The notes under the pieces: generated by a model
Told to the model about the DNA's origin: nothing
Database searches by the model: none
The model's input: only the letters and a program-made list of their open reading frames with translations
Assembly (NCBI RefSeq): GCF_016860545.1
Contig: NZ_BNEB01000005.1
Coordinates: 372,001 to 436,000, forward strand
Source: Streptomyces asoensis
GTDB lineage: Bacteria; Actinomycetota; Actinomycetes; Streptomycetales; Streptomycetaceae
Reading direction: 5' to 3'
DNA length: 64,000 nucleotides
Part shown: in pieces, positions 1 to 8,062 of the stretch
Layout: the number at the start of each line of letters is the position of its first letter
Numbering within the stretch: position 1 is the stretch's first letter
Translations under genes and position numbers: made by a program

Positions 1-970
1 GCGCGCCGGTCTCGGCGTCGGGGTCGAAGGGGCCGCCGAGGCGGATCAGGCGGGCGCGGCGCACGACCTCGTCGACGAAGCGGTCGTGCAGCGAGTCCTC
101 GACGATCAGCCGGGCGCCCGCCGAGCAGACCTGCCCGGAGTGCAGGAAGACGGCGGTGAGGGCGAAGTCCACGGCCGTCTCGAAGTCGGCGTCGGCGAAG
201 ACGACGTTGGGGTTCTTGCCGCCGAGTTCGAGCGCGACCTTCTTCACGGTCGCGGCGGCGGTGGCCATGATGCGGCGGCCGGTGTCCAGGCCTCCGGTGA
301 AGGAGACGAGGTCGACGGCGGGGTCCTCGGCGAGGGGGGCGCCGGCCTCGGGACCGCTGCCCAGCACGAGGTTCGCGGCGCCGGCCGGCAGTCCGGCCTC
401 GGCCAGCGCCCTCATCAGCAGGACGGAGGTGGAGGGGGTGAGTTCGCTGGGCTTGAGGACGATGGTGTTGCCCGCGGCGAGGGCGGGCGCGACCTTCCAG
501 GAGGCTTGCAGCAGGGGGTAGTTCCAGGGCGTGATGAGCCCGCACACACCGACCGGTTCGTACACGACGCGGCTGACGGCGTCGTCCCGTCCGGTGTCGA
601 TCACCCGGCCGGCGTCGGTGCCGGCGATGCCGCCGTAGTACCGGAAGCAGGAGACGACGTCGGCGATGTCGTACTCGCTCTCCACCAGGCGTTTGCCGGT
701 GTCCAGCGACTCGGCGCGGGCGAACTCCTTGGCGTCGCGTTCGACGAGGTCGGCGGTGCGCAGCAGCAGGGCGCCGCGTTCCCGTTCGGGGGTGCGGGGC
801 CAGGGGCCCTCGTCGAAGGCGCGGCGGGCCGCGGCGATCGCCGCCTCGGTGTCGGGACGTGTCCCCTCGGACACGGTCGCCGCGAGCGTGCCGTCGGCGG
901 GACAGCGGATTTCCCGAAGGCCGCCGGCCGCCGGCTCCCGCCATTCACCGTCCACATACAGGTCTGCCAC
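1..970 (-). CDS. betB: Betaine-aldehyde/aldehyde dehydrogenase, 5' part (runs off the left edge)
   Basis: NAD(P)-dependent aldehyde dehydrogenase that oxidises an aldehyde to the acid; in this setting probably betaine aldehyde to glycine betaine. The frame read from a GTG at 970 begins MADLYVDGEWREP and continues through the family's N-terminal cofactor-binding half, including the ITPWNYPLLQASWKVAPALA segment and the following LKPSELTP segment. The active-site Cys and Glu region lies at or beyond the left edge. The GTG was chosen because the nearby ATG (977) is in another frame, and an AAGGG lies upstream of it. It is divergent from purU, with shared half-palindromes between them. Substrate is inferred from the neighbouring choline dehydrogenase and betaine oxygenase; another aldehyde is possible. 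Confidence 0.85.
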   Translation of the reverse strand, partial: MADLYVDGEWREPAAGGLREIRCPADGTLAATVSEGTRPDTEAAIAAARRAFDEGPWPRTPERERGALLLRTADLVERDAKEFARAESLDTGKRLVESEYDIADVVSCFRYYGGIAGTDAGRVIDTGRDDAVSRVVYEPVGVCGLITPWNYPLLQASWKVAPALAAGNTIVLKPSELTPSTSVLLMRALAEAGLPAGAANLVLGSGPEAGAPLAEDPAVDLVSFTGGLDTGRRIMATAAATVKKVALELGGKNPNVVFADADFETAVDFALTAVFLHSGQVCSAGARLIVEDSLHDRFVDEVVRRARLIRLGGPFDPDAETGA

Positions 971-995
971 GCGCCATGCCCTTCGACCGAAATGC

Positions 996-1012
996 GTTGC
1001 GCATTGTGCATC
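996..1012. promoter_or_regulatory. Putative IclR-type operator, site A (aldehyde dehydrogenase promoter side)
   Basis: GTTGCGCATTGTGCATC, a degenerate copy of the GTTGCG-N5-CGCAAC palindrome. It lies 26 bp upstream of the aldehyde dehydrogenase start. It is also repeated in direct orientation by site B: the two copies share GTTGCG, AT, CATCCA and TTG in the same spacing over about 24 bp. Confidence 0.45.
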
Positions 1013-1138
1013 CAATTGCTTGTGGTGGAACACCCTGGCGAATGTGCAGACATACGTCAAGAGGTTGGCCGATGACGATTTCGCCATGCGGGCAGTTGCC
1101 GTGCCGCCCTTGACCGCGGGGGGTGCCGAGCCGACCAT

Positions 1139-1173
1139 GTTGCGTATCGCTCATCCAGTTGTGCAATACGCAC
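1139..1173. promoter_or_regulatory. Putative IclR-type operator, site B (purU promoter side)
   Basis: GTTGCGTATCGCTCATC at 1139-1155, followed by a box ATACGCAC at 1166-1173 (GTGCGTAT on the other strand). The same box stands beside the perfect palindromes at 4741 and 8450. The purU ribosome-binding site and start follow about 15 bp downstream. Confidence 0.45.
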
Positions 1174-1188
1174 CGACGGAGGCCGCTT

Positions 1189-2061
1189 ATGTCCCCTCGC
1201 CCCCAACCCGGCCGTGAGTACGTCCTCACCCTCTCGTGTCCCGACAGCGCGGGCCTGGTCCACGCCGTGAGCGGCTTCCTCGTCCGGAACTCGGGCAACA
1301 TCCTGGAGAGCCAGCAGTTCGACGACCGGCTTCAGGGCCGTTTCTTCATGAGGGTCCACTTCGACGTTTCCGATCCCCGGGCGGATCTGGAAAATCTGCG
1401 TTACCGGTTCGGTCCGGTGGCGGAGGCCCACCGCATCTCCTGGACCCTGCGGGACGCCTCCACGCCGACCCGCACGCTCCTCATGGTGTCCAGGTTCGGC
1501 CACTGCCTCAACGACCTGCTCTTCCGCCGGCGCACCGGCGCCCTGAACATCGAGATCCCCGCGATCGTCTCCAATCACCGGGACTTCGAGAAGCTGGCCG
1601 ACACCTACGACATTCCCTTCCACCACATCCCGGTGACCCGGGACGACAAGCCCGCGGCCGAGGCACGGCTGCTGGAGCTGGTCCGCGAACTGCGCGTGGA
1701 CCTGGTGGTGCTGGCCCGCTACATGCAGGTCCTCTCGGACGACCTGTGCAAGCAGCTCGAAGGCCGCGCGATCAACATCCACCACTCCTTCCTCCCCAGT
1801 TTCAAGGGCGCCCGACCGTACGTGCAGGCCTACGACCGCGGGGTGAAGCTCGTCGGCGCGACCGCGCACTACGTGACACCGGACCTGGACGAGGGACAGA
1901 TCATCGAGCAGGACGTGGTCCGGGTGGACCACTCGCTCGACCCCGGGGAACTGGTGACGGTCGGCCGGGACGTCGAGGCCCAGGTCCTCGCCCACGCGGT
2001 GAAGTGGCACAGCGAGAGCAGGGTGATGGTGGACGGCAACCGCACGGTGGTCTTCCGCTGA
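1189..2061 (+). CDS. purU: Formyltetrahydrofolate deformylase PurU
   Basis: Hydrolyses 10-formyl-THF to formate and THF, cytoplasmic. The 290-residue protein has an N-terminal ACT-like sensor domain (EYVLTLSCPDSAGLVHAVSGFL) and a C-terminal formyltransferase-fold catalytic domain. The latter carries NIHHSFLPSFKGARPY and the GATAHYVTPDLDEGQIIEQ segment typical of PurU. The ATG at 1189 follows a GGAGG at about 8 nt; the frame is open further upstream, but only the 1189 start has a good ribosome-binding site. Here it probably recycles THF one-carbon units produced by betaine demethylation rather than serving purine synthesis. It ends against the convergent metF-like gene with a shared hairpin. 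Confidence 0.95.
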   Translation: MSPRPQPGREYVLTLSCPDSAGLVHAVSGFLVRNSGNILESQQFDDRLQGRFFMRVHFDVSDPRADLENLRYRFGPVAEAHRISWTLRDASTPTRTLLMVSRFGHCLNDLLFRRRTGALNIEIPAIVSNHRDFEKLADTYDIPFHHIPVTRDDKPAAEARLLELVRELRVDLVVLARYMQVLSDDLCKQLEGRAINIHHSFLPSFKGARPYVQAYDRGVKLVGATAHYVTPDLDEGQIIEQDVVRVDHSLDPGELVTVGRDVEAQVLAHAVKWHSESRVMVDGNRTVVFR

Positions 2062-2105
2062 CGATCCCGCGTCCTCCCGCACCCGCGGGGGTGCGCGCGA
2101 GGACG

Positions 2106-2139
2106 GACGCCGGACGGGCGCACGGGCGCGTCCGGCGTC
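2106..2139. terminator. Bidirectional hairpin between purU and the metF-like gene
   Basis: Perfect 10-bp stem GACGCCGGAC / GTCCGGCGTC around a 14-nt loop, between two convergent stop codons (2061 and 2161). There is no clear T-tract, as is common in this genus. Confidence 0.6.
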
Positions 2140-2160
2140 GTCGCGCCGCCCGCCGCGCGC

Positions 2161-2997
2161 TCAGCCCGCGAGCCGCTCCAGCAGGGCCCGCCGCCACGCC
2201 TCCGTCTCGGCGATCTGGTTGAAGGTGAACAGGTGCAGGCCCGCGACCCCCGCCGAGGGAGCGGTGAGCGCGGCCCCGGCGCGGGCCAGCAGCCGCTCCG
2301 GCGCGTAGCCGCCGGGTGCCGCGAACCGCAGGAACCACGCGGGGTGCCGGGTGAGGAAGCGCGTCGACTCCCCCACCCCGATCTTCGTCGCCATCGCCAG
2401 CAGCTTGGCCCGCTGCACCGGGCCGGCGACGCCCGCATGAAGGGGCAGGGCGACTCCCCGGCGCCTGATCCGGGCGATCCACTCCCCCAGCACGCGCGCG
2501 TCGAAGCACAGGTTGCTCACGATGTACGTGGCGTGCTCGCGCTTGTCCCACATGGCCTGGACGGTGACGTCGTCGTGGATGAGCGGATGACTCTCGGGGT
2601 ATCCGGTCACCCCGACGCGGGCGAAGGGCGCGCCCAGCTCGCCCAGGGTCCGCAGCACCGGCAGCGCGCCCGTATAGGGCCCGGCGGGCGGGTCCGCGTC
2701 CCCGGCGGGCAGGAAGACGTCGTCCACCCCCGCCTCGCGGAGGCGGTCGACGACCTCCTTCAGATGCGCTTCGCCGCGCAGCAGCCGTGCGGGCACGTGC
2801 GGGACGACCCGGTAGCCGTGCGTCGACAGCCGGGCGGCGAGGTCGAGGGTGGGTTCCAGGCCCTTGACCGGCGACGCCGTCACGGTGACGACGACGTCCC
2901 GTGGCACGTGGGCGAGGACCTTGTCCTCGGTCGCCCTCGCGGGCAGCACCTCGTAGCGGACGCTGCCCAGCAGCGTCGCGAGTCCGGGGGCGCCCAA
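2161..2997 (-). CDS. Methylenetetrahydrofolate reductase-like protein
   Basis: A 278-residue TIM-barrel protein of the MetF family (VVVTVTASPVKGLEPTLDLAARLSTHGYRVVPHV near the N terminus; later VGVTGYPESHP and ATYIVSNLCFD). The family interconverts methylene- and methyl-THF. The homology is recognisable but divergent from housekeeping MetF, so direction, cofactor and even reaction are uncertain. The TTG start at 2997 lies three bases after the betA stop codon, so translation is probably coupled to betA; a GTG at codon 17 is the alternative. Its place after choline dehydrogenase suggests it processes methyl or methylene groups released from choline or betaine. Confidence 0.75.
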   Translation of the reverse strand: MGAPGLATLLGSVRYEVLPARATEDKVLAHVPRDVVVTVTASPVKGLEPTLDLAARLSTHGYRVVPHVPARLLRGEAHLKEVVDRLREAGVDDVFLPAGDADPPAGPYTGALPVLRTLGELGAPFARVGVTGYPESHPLIHDDVTVQAMWDKREHATYIVSNLCFDARVLGEWIARIRRRGVALPLHAGVAGPVQRAKLLAMATKIGVGESTRFLTRHPAWFLRFAAPGGYAPERLLARAGAALTAPSAGVAGLHLFTFNQIAETEAWRRALLERLAG

Positions 2998-3000
2998 GGT

Positions 3001-4671
3001 CTACCCGGCCTGCTTCTGGGTGTCCTGGTGCCGGTAGTACGCGGCCTTCGAGGGGGCCAGGGGCTGCTTCCCGAGGATCAGGTCGGCCGCCTTCTCCGCG
3101 ATCATCATCACGGGCGCGTAGATGTTGCCGTTGGTGACGTACGGCATCACCGAGGCGTCCACCACCCGCAGGCCCTCGACGCCGTGCACGCGCATGCTGG
3201 CGGGGTCGACGACGGCCATCTCGTCGGTTCCCATCTTGCAGGTGCAGGACGGGTGCAGCGCGGTCTCGCCCTCCTCGGCGACCCAGGCGAGGATCTCCTC
3301 GTCGCTGTCCACGGACGGGCCGGGCGAGACCTCACCCGCGTTGTAGGGGGCGAGCGCGGGCTGGTTGAGCAGCTTGCGGGCCACCCGGATCGCCTCCACC
3401 CACTCACGGCGGTCCTGCTCGGTGGAGAGGTAGTTGAAGCGCAGCGCCGGGTGCTCGGCCGGGTCCTTGCTCCTGATCTTCACCGAGCCGACGGCGTCGG
3501 AGTACATCGGTCCCACGTGCACCTGGTAGCCGTGGCCGCCGGCCGGGGAGGAGCCGTCGTAGCGGACGGCGACGGGCAGGAAGTGGAACATCAGGTTGGG
3601 GTAGGCGACGTCCTCGTTGCTGCGCGCGAACCCGCCTGCCTCGAAGTGGTTCGTGGCGGCCGGCCCCTTGCGGAAGAGCCACTGGAGCCCGATGAACGGG
3701 GCGCGCCACTTCGCCATGTACGGCTGCATGGAGACCGGCCGGCGGCACGCGTACTGGACGTAGACCTCCAGGTGGTCCTGGAGGTTCTCGCCGACGCCCG
3801 GCAGGTCGTGGACGACGTCGATGCCGAGGGCGCGCAGTTCCTCGGCGTTGCCGACCCCGGAGAGCTGGAGCAGTTGCGGGGAGTTGATCGCGCCTCCGCA
3901 GAGGATGACCTCCCCGGCGCGCACCCGGCTCAGCGGTCCCTTGCCGCGCCGGTACTCGACGCCGACGGCCCGCTTGCCCTCGAAGAGGACGCGCGTGACC
4001 AGGGACCTGGTCCTGACGGTGAGGTTGGGACGCTTCCTGACCGGCTTGAGATAGGCCTTCGAGGCCGACAGGCGCCGTCCGCGGTGGACGTTGCGGTCGA
4101 ACCGGGCGAAGCCCTCCTGCCGGAAGCCGTTGACGTCGTCGGTGGGCGCGTATCCGGCTTCCTCGGTGGCCTGGAGGAAGGCGCCGAAGAGCGGGTTGGT
4201 CGCCGGGCCGCGTTCGAGGACGAGCGGGCCGTCGTGGCCGCGGAACTCGTCGTCGGGGTCGGCCGCGAGACAGTTCTCCATGCGCCGGAAGTACGGCAGG
4301 CAGTGCGCGTAGTCCCAGTTCTCCATGCCGGGGTCGGCCGCCCAGCGCTCGTAGTCCATGGGGTTGCCGCGCTGGAAGATCATGCCGTTGATGCTGCTGG
4401 AGCCGCCCAGCACCTTGCCGCGCGCGTGGTAGACGCGGCGGCCGCCCATGTGGGGCTCGGGCTCGGACTCGTACTTCCAGTCGTAGAACCGGCTGCCGAT
4501 CGGGTAGGTCAGCGCCGCGGGCATGTGGATGAAGACGTCCCACGGGTAGTCGGGCCGGCCGGCCTCCAGCACCAGGACCCGGTTGGCCGGGTCGGCGGAG
4601 AGCCTGTTCGCCAGCGCACTGCCGGCCGAACCGCCGCCGACGATGACGAAGTCGTATTGCAGGGGAGCCAT
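3001..4671 (-). CDS. betA: Choline dehydrogenase-like GMC flavoprotein oxidoreductase
   Basis: A 556-residue GMC-family FAD enzyme, likely oxidising choline to betaine aldehyde. The N terminus YDFVIVGGGSAGSALANRLS is the FAD dinucleotide-binding fold. GKVLGGSSSINGMIFQRGNP matches GMC signature 1, the GGAINSPQLLQLSGVG segment matches signature 2, and the C terminus has the catalytic His block HPSCTCKMG with VDASVMPYVTNGNIYAPVMMIAEKAADLI. The ATG at 4671 is preceded by GAGG. It heads an operon with the metF-like gene and is divergent from the IclR regulator across a perfect TTGCG-N5-CGCAA palindrome. Other alcohol substrates in the GMC family are possible, but the neighbours point to choline. 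Confidence 0.85.
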   Translation of the reverse strand: MAPLQYDFVIVGGGSAGSALANRLSADPANRVLVLEAGRPDYPWDVFIHMPAALTYPIGSRFYDWKYESEPEPHMGGRRVYHARGKVLGGSSSINGMIFQRGNPMDYERWAADPGMENWDYAHCLPYFRRMENCLAADPDDEFRGHDGPLVLERGPATNPLFGAFLQATEEAGYAPTDDVNGFRQEGFARFDRNVHRGRRLSASKAYLKPVRKRPNLTVRTRSLVTRVLFEGKRAVGVEYRRGKGPLSRVRAGEVILCGGAINSPQLLQLSGVGNAEELRALGIDVVHDLPGVGENLQDHLEVYVQYACRRPVSMQPYMAKWRAPFIGLQWLFRKGPAATNHFEAGGFARSNEDVAYPNLMFHFLPVAVRYDGSSPAGGHGYQVHVGPMYSDAVGSVKIRSKDPAEHPALRFNYLSTEQDRREWVEAIRVARKLLNQPALAPYNAGEVSPGPSVDSDEEILAWVAEEGETALHPSCTCKMGTDEMAVVDPASMRVHGVEGLRVVDASVMPYVTNGNIYAPVMMIAEKAADLILGKQPLAPSKAAYYRHQDTQKQAG

Positions 4672-4728
4672 GGTGCCTCGTCTCGCTCGCGCCGTAGATA
4701 CGCGAGGCATCGTAATACCGGCATCGCC

Positions 4729-4756
4729 ATACGCACCAGGTTGCGAACGGCGCAAC
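4729..4756. promoter_or_regulatory. Putative IclR operator, site C (betA/iclR divergent promoter)
   Basis: GTTGCGAACGGCGCAAC (4740-4756) is a perfect TTGCG-N5-CGCAA inverted repeat. An ATACGCAC box lies at 4729-4736, 4 bp away. It sits between betA and the regulator gene, well placed for autoregulation and control of betA. Confidence 0.6.
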
Positions 4757-4784
4757 TTGCCAGCTCTTCGGAGCGGGTCCTTGC

Positions 4785-4815
4785 TTGCCGCGCTGTTGTT
4801 TACTACGCGTATAGT
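4785..4815 (+). promoter_or_regulatory. Likely leaderless promoter of the iclR gene
   Basis: TATAGT at 4810-4815 is a good actinobacterial -10 element, with a weak TTGCCG at 4785-4790. The GTG start codon follows the -10 by only 6 nt and no ribosome-binding site is present, so the transcript probably begins at or next to the start codon. Confidence 0.5.
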
Positions 4816-4821
4816 TTTGTT

Positions 4822-5619
4822 GTGAGCAACCACAGCCAAGACACCGAAGCATCGAGTCCCCAGGCCGGCGGAGTGCAGTCGGTCGACCGCGCCATCAGCG
4901 TCCTCGAGATCCTGGCCCAGCGCGGCGAGGCGGGCGTCAGCGAGGTCGCCGCCGAGATCGACGTTCACAAGTCCACCGCGTTCCGGCTGCTCGGCGCGCT
5001 GGAGGCCCGCGGTCTGGTGGAGCAGGCGGGCGAGCGCGGCAAATACCGGCTCGGTTTCGGCATCGTGCGCCTGGCCGGCGCGGTCACCGGACGGATCGAC
5101 ATCACCCAGCAGGGCCGCCCGGTCTGCGAGCGGCTCGCCGAGGAGATCGGCGAGACCGTCAACATCGCGGTCATGCAGGAGCACTACGCGATCAACCTGT
5201 ACGAGGTGCGCGGCCCCGGCGCCGTCACCGCGCACAACTGGGTCGGCGAGCTGACCCCGCTGCACGCCACCTCCAGCGGCAAGGTCCTGCTGGCCCACCT
5301 GCCCGCCAAGGAGCGCGCGGCACTGCTGACCGAGGCCGGGATGAAGAAGGTCACCCCGCACACCATCACCGCGAAGACGAAGCTCGAGAAGAACCTCGCG
5401 GAGGCACGGGAGCGCGGCTACGCGTGGACCCTGGAGGAGCTGGAGATCGGCCTGCACGCGATGGCCGCCCCGGTCCGCAACCGCGACGGCGAGGTCATCG
5501 CGGCGCTCAGCGCGTCGGGCCCCGCCTACCGCTTCACCGAGCAGCGTCTGCACGAGCTCTCCCCGGTGCTGCTCAAGGGCGCCGAGGAGATCAGTCACCG
5601 GATGGGCTTCCTGGGCTGA
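4822..5619 (+). CDS. IclR-family transcriptional regulator
   Basis: A 265-residue regulator. The N-terminal winged helix-turn-helix (QSVDRAISVLEILA, then VSEVAAEIDVHKSTAFRLL) is followed by the IclR effector domain (HATSSGKVLLAHLP and the GLHAMAAPVRNRDGEVIAALS motif). The GTG at 4822 was chosen because the protein then has the usual IclR length and it sits directly behind a -10 element; the long open frame upstream is an accident of base composition. It lies in the middle of the choline/betaine genes and ends 3 bp from the convergent Rieske oxygenase stop. It probably binds the TTGCG-N5-CGCAA palindromes found before the surrounding genes; the effector is unknown (choline, betaine or an aldehyde are guesses). 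Confidence 0.9.
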   Translation: MSNHSQDTEASSPQAGGVQSVDRAISVLEILAQRGEAGVSEVAAEIDVHKSTAFRLLGALEARGLVEQAGERGKYRLGFGIVRLAGAVTGRIDITQQGRPVCERLAEEIGETVNIAVMQEHYAINLYEVRGPGAVTAHNWVGELTPLHATSSGKVLLAHLPAKERAALLTEAGMKKVTPHTITAKTKLEKNLAEARERGYAWTLEELEIGLHAMAAPVRNRDGEVIAALSASGPAYRFTEQRLHELSPVLLKGAEEISHRMGFLG

Positions 5620-5622
5620 CCC

Positions 5623-6753
5623 CTACCGCGGGCCGCCGCCCAGCCGCTCGTTCACCCAGTCGTGGAACGCGCCGATGTGGTGCTCGCTGGGCACCAGCAC
5701 ACCGCCCTTGGCGTACATGCGGGAGCTCATCCCGGGCTGGGTGCGCTCGCAGGCGTCGAAGTCCTGGCGGTTGACCCGGTCGAAGAGCTCCACGGACCGG
5801 CTGACGTCCTTTCCGCTCTCCACGACGTGCGGGAGGTAGAGCCAGTCGCACTCGACGACCGTGCGGTCGACGGCCACCGGATACATCCGGTGGAAGATCA
5901 CGTGGTCGGGGACGAGGTTGATGAACACCTGCGGTTTCACGGTGATCGCGTAGTAACGGCGGTCCTGGTCCTGCGCCACCCCGGGGATGCGGTCCAGCCC
6001 TTCGGAGCCGTCGACGGTGAAGCCCTCGACGCCCTCGCCGAACTCCGCGCCGTGGCCGACGTAGTACTGGGCGGCGTAGCCGTCGGCGAACTCGGGGAGC
6101 ACCTCGGTGAGTTCGGGGTGGATGGTGGCGCAGTGGTAGCACTCCATGAAGTTCTCGATGATGAGCTTCCAGTTCGCCCGGACGTCGTAGACGATCCGCC
6201 GGCCGACGGAGAGGTGGTCGATGTCGTAGTGCTCGATCGACTCCACGTCACCGAGGCGTCCGACGACCTCGCCGACGACGTCCTCCTCGAAGGAGGGCGG
6301 GTTCTCCGCCAGGCACACCCAGACGTAGCCGAGCCATTCGCGGACGGCGACGCTCACCAGGCCGTACTCGGTGCGTCCGACGTCGGGCATCTTGGTGAGG
6401 TTCGGCGCGGCGACCAGCTTGCCGTTCAGGTCGTACGTCCAGGCGTGGTACGGGCACTGGAAGGCGCGCTTGACCTCGCCGGCCTCCTCGGTGCAGAGCT
6501 TGGCACCGCGGTGCCGGCACACGTTGAAGTAGGCCCGGACCGAGTGGTCGCGCGCACGGGTGAGCAGGATGCTCTCGCGTCCCACGTCGACCGTGCGGAA
6601 GGCGCCGGGCCTGGCCAGTTCCGAGGCGCGCGCCACGCAGAACCACATGGTCTCGAAGATGTGCTCCTGCTCCTGGGCGAAGACCGCCGGGTCCGTGTAG
6701 GAGGAGCCGGGCAGGGTGGCGATCAGGCTGTCCGGCAGACCGGTCGAGGTCAC
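5623..6753 (-). CDS. gbcA: Rieske oxygenase subunit, glycine-betaine (quaternary amine) monooxygenase type
   Basis: A 376-residue alpha subunit that probably hydroxylates an N-methyl group of glycine betaine, giving dimethylglycine and formaldehyde. The Rieske cluster ligands are C79-x-H81 and C100-x2-H103. The mononuclear iron motif is in NWKLIIENFMECYHCATIHPEL, with His207 and His212. The bridging residue before the first His is Glu (ECYH, Glu204), where most ring-hydroxylating enzymes have Asp; Glu is reported for carnitine monooxygenase CntA and fits the quaternary-ammonium oxygenase group. The GTG start at 6753 has GAGG upstream. Electron-transfer partners are the reductase and Rieske ferredoxin just upstream. 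Carnitine or stachydrine are alternative substrates. Confidence 0.85.
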   Translation of the reverse strand: MTSTGLPDSLIATLPGSSYTDPAVFAQEQEHIFETMWFCVARASELARPGAFRTVDVGRESILLTRARDHSVRAYFNVCRHRGAKLCTEEAGEVKRAFQCPYHAWTYDLNGKLVAAPNLTKMPDVGRTEYGLVSVAVREWLGYVWVCLAENPPSFEEDVVGEVVGRLGDVESIEHYDIDHLSVGRRIVYDVRANWKLIIENFMECYHCATIHPELTEVLPEFADGYAAQYYVGHGAEFGEGVEGFTVDGSEGLDRIPGVAQDQDRRYYAITVKPQVFINLVPDHVIFHRMYPVAVDRTVVECDWLYLPHVVESGKDVSRSVELFDRVNRQDFDACERTQPGMSSRMYAKGGVLVPSEHHIGAFHDWVNERLGGGPR

Positions 6754-6825
6754 GATGCACTCCTCGGAAGACGTCGTGGAGGGGGCGGCGCTGCGCGCCG
6801 TACGCGTACGCAGCAGGCTTGCGGA

Positions 6826-6873
6826 GCGCCCCGAGGGGGCGCGGGGAACTGCGTGGCCGGCGCCATGGGCGCC
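6826..6873. repeat. Hairpin pair with the streptomycete GGGGAACTGCG-type intergenic element
   Basis: In the 139-bp gap between the reductase and oxygenase genes there is a perfect 7-bp hairpin (GCGCCCC, loop GAG, GGGGCGC; 6826-6842). It is followed directly by GGGGAACTGCG and a second hairpin GGCGCC-ATG-GGCGCC (6859-6873). From general knowledge, GGGGCGCGGGGAACTGCG elements recur between genes in Streptomyces. It may act as a terminator or processing site that uncouples the reductase and oxygenase genes. Confidence 0.5.
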
Positions 6874-6892
6874 GCGGACGGACGACGGCGCG

Positions 6893-8062
6893 TCACGACT
6901 GACGCGGCGGAGCGCTCAACTGCTTGCGCCAGCGTGTGAACGACCGGGGCTGGTTCATCCCGAGCACGGCGACCGGCCGGCCCGCGCGCCGGTAGACGGC
7001 GAGGACGTCCCGGCCGTCCGGGGAGCCTTCCTCGACGGTGACGCTGTCGGCGCCGCCCGCGTGCCCGGCGAACTGGATCTTCACGCCGTACTGGTCGGAC
7101 CAGAAGTACGGCGGTCTCGGCACACCCGGTTCCACCGCCCCGCCCGCCAGCAGGGTGGCGACGGCGGCATCGGGTCGCTCCCGGGCCCCCGTCCAGTGCT
7201 CGACACGGCGGTGGGCGCCCGCGCGGGGGTCGTACCAGTTGGCGCAGTCGCCGACCGCCACCACCCCGGCGAGGCCGGTGCGGCCGTCGGCACCGCAGGT
7301 GACGCCGTTGTCGAGTGCGAGGCCCGAGCCTTCGAGCCACTCCACGCACGGGCGCGCCCCCACGCCGACGACGACGATGTCGGCCGGGATGCTGCGCCCG
7401 TCCTCGAGGTGGACCGCGTCCACCCTGCTCTCGCCGCCGATCCCCTTGACGCCCACACCGCACAGCAGCCGGACGCCGTGGTCGGCGTGCAGGGCGGAGA
7501 CGAGGCCGCCCATGGTCGCGCCGAGCGGTGCGGCGAGCGGGGTCGGGGCGACCTCGACGACCGTCACCTCCAGGCCGAGCGCGCGGGCGGTGGAGGCGAC
7601 CTCGGCGCCGATGAAGCCGCCGCCGATCACCACCAGCCGTCCGCCGCGGGCCAGTTCGTCACGCAGGGCGCGGGCGTCGTCCAGGGTGCGCAGGCTGTGC
7701 ACGCCGGCAAGGCCCTCGGTGCCCGGCAGGGTGCGTGCCGCGGCACCGGTCGCGATGACGAGGCCTTCGGTGCGGACCTCGCGTCCGTCGGCGAGCCGCA
7801 CGGCGCGCCGGGCGCGGTCCAGTCCGGTGGCCCGGGCGCCGAGCAGCCACTCCGCCCGCAGGTCCTCGTCGTCGGCCTCCAGGGAGAGGTCCGCCTCGCC
7901 GAGCGTGCCGGCCAGGAACTCCTTGGACAGCGGGGGCCTGTCGTAGGGGCGGTGCGTCTCGTCGCCGATGACGACCAGCCGCCCGTCGTAGCCCCGCCCG
8001 CGCAGCGAGCGCGCCGCCGACAGTCCGGCGAGCGAGGCGCCCACCACGGCGACGGTCCTCAC
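6893..8062 (-). CDS. FAD-dependent NAD(P)H:ferredoxin reductase
   Basis: A 389-residue glutathione-reductase-fold protein of the type that reduces Rieske ferredoxins in three-component oxygenases. It has an N-terminal FAD fold (TVAVVGASLAGLSAARSLR), a second NAD(P)H fold (LVVIGGGFIGAEVASTARALGLEVTVVE near residue 145) and the FAD-contacting VVAVGDCANW motif. The start GTG (8062) overlaps the ferredoxin stop codon in GTGA, so translation is coupled. It should pass electrons to the adjacent ferredoxin and then to the quaternary-amine oxygenase. Confidence 0.88.
   Translation of the reverse strand: MRTVAVVGASLAGLSAARSLRGRGYDGRLVVIGDETHRPYDRPPLSKEFLAGTLGEADLSLEADDEDLRAEWLLGARATGLDRARRAVRLADGREVRTEGLVIATGAAARTLPGTEGLAGVHSLRTLDDARALRDELARGGRLVVIGGGFIGAEVASTARALGLEVTVVEVAPTPLAAPLGATMGGLVSALHADHGVRLLCGVGVKGIGGESRVDAVHLEDGRSIPADIVVVGVGARPCVEWLEGSGLALDNGVTCGADGRTGLAGVVAVGDCANWYDPRAGAHRRVEHWTGARERPDAAVATLLAGGAVEPGVPRPPYFWSDQYGVKIQFAGHAGGADSVTVEEGSPDGRDVLAVYRRAGRPVAVLGMNQPRSFTRWRKQLSAPPRQS

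Noticed and set aside
2233..4821. Very long plus-strand open frame that continues into the iclR gene
   Set aside because: It runs antisense to the metF-like and betA genes, has no family motifs in this part and exists because high GC content suppresses stop codons; only its last 265 codons from 4822 are a gene.
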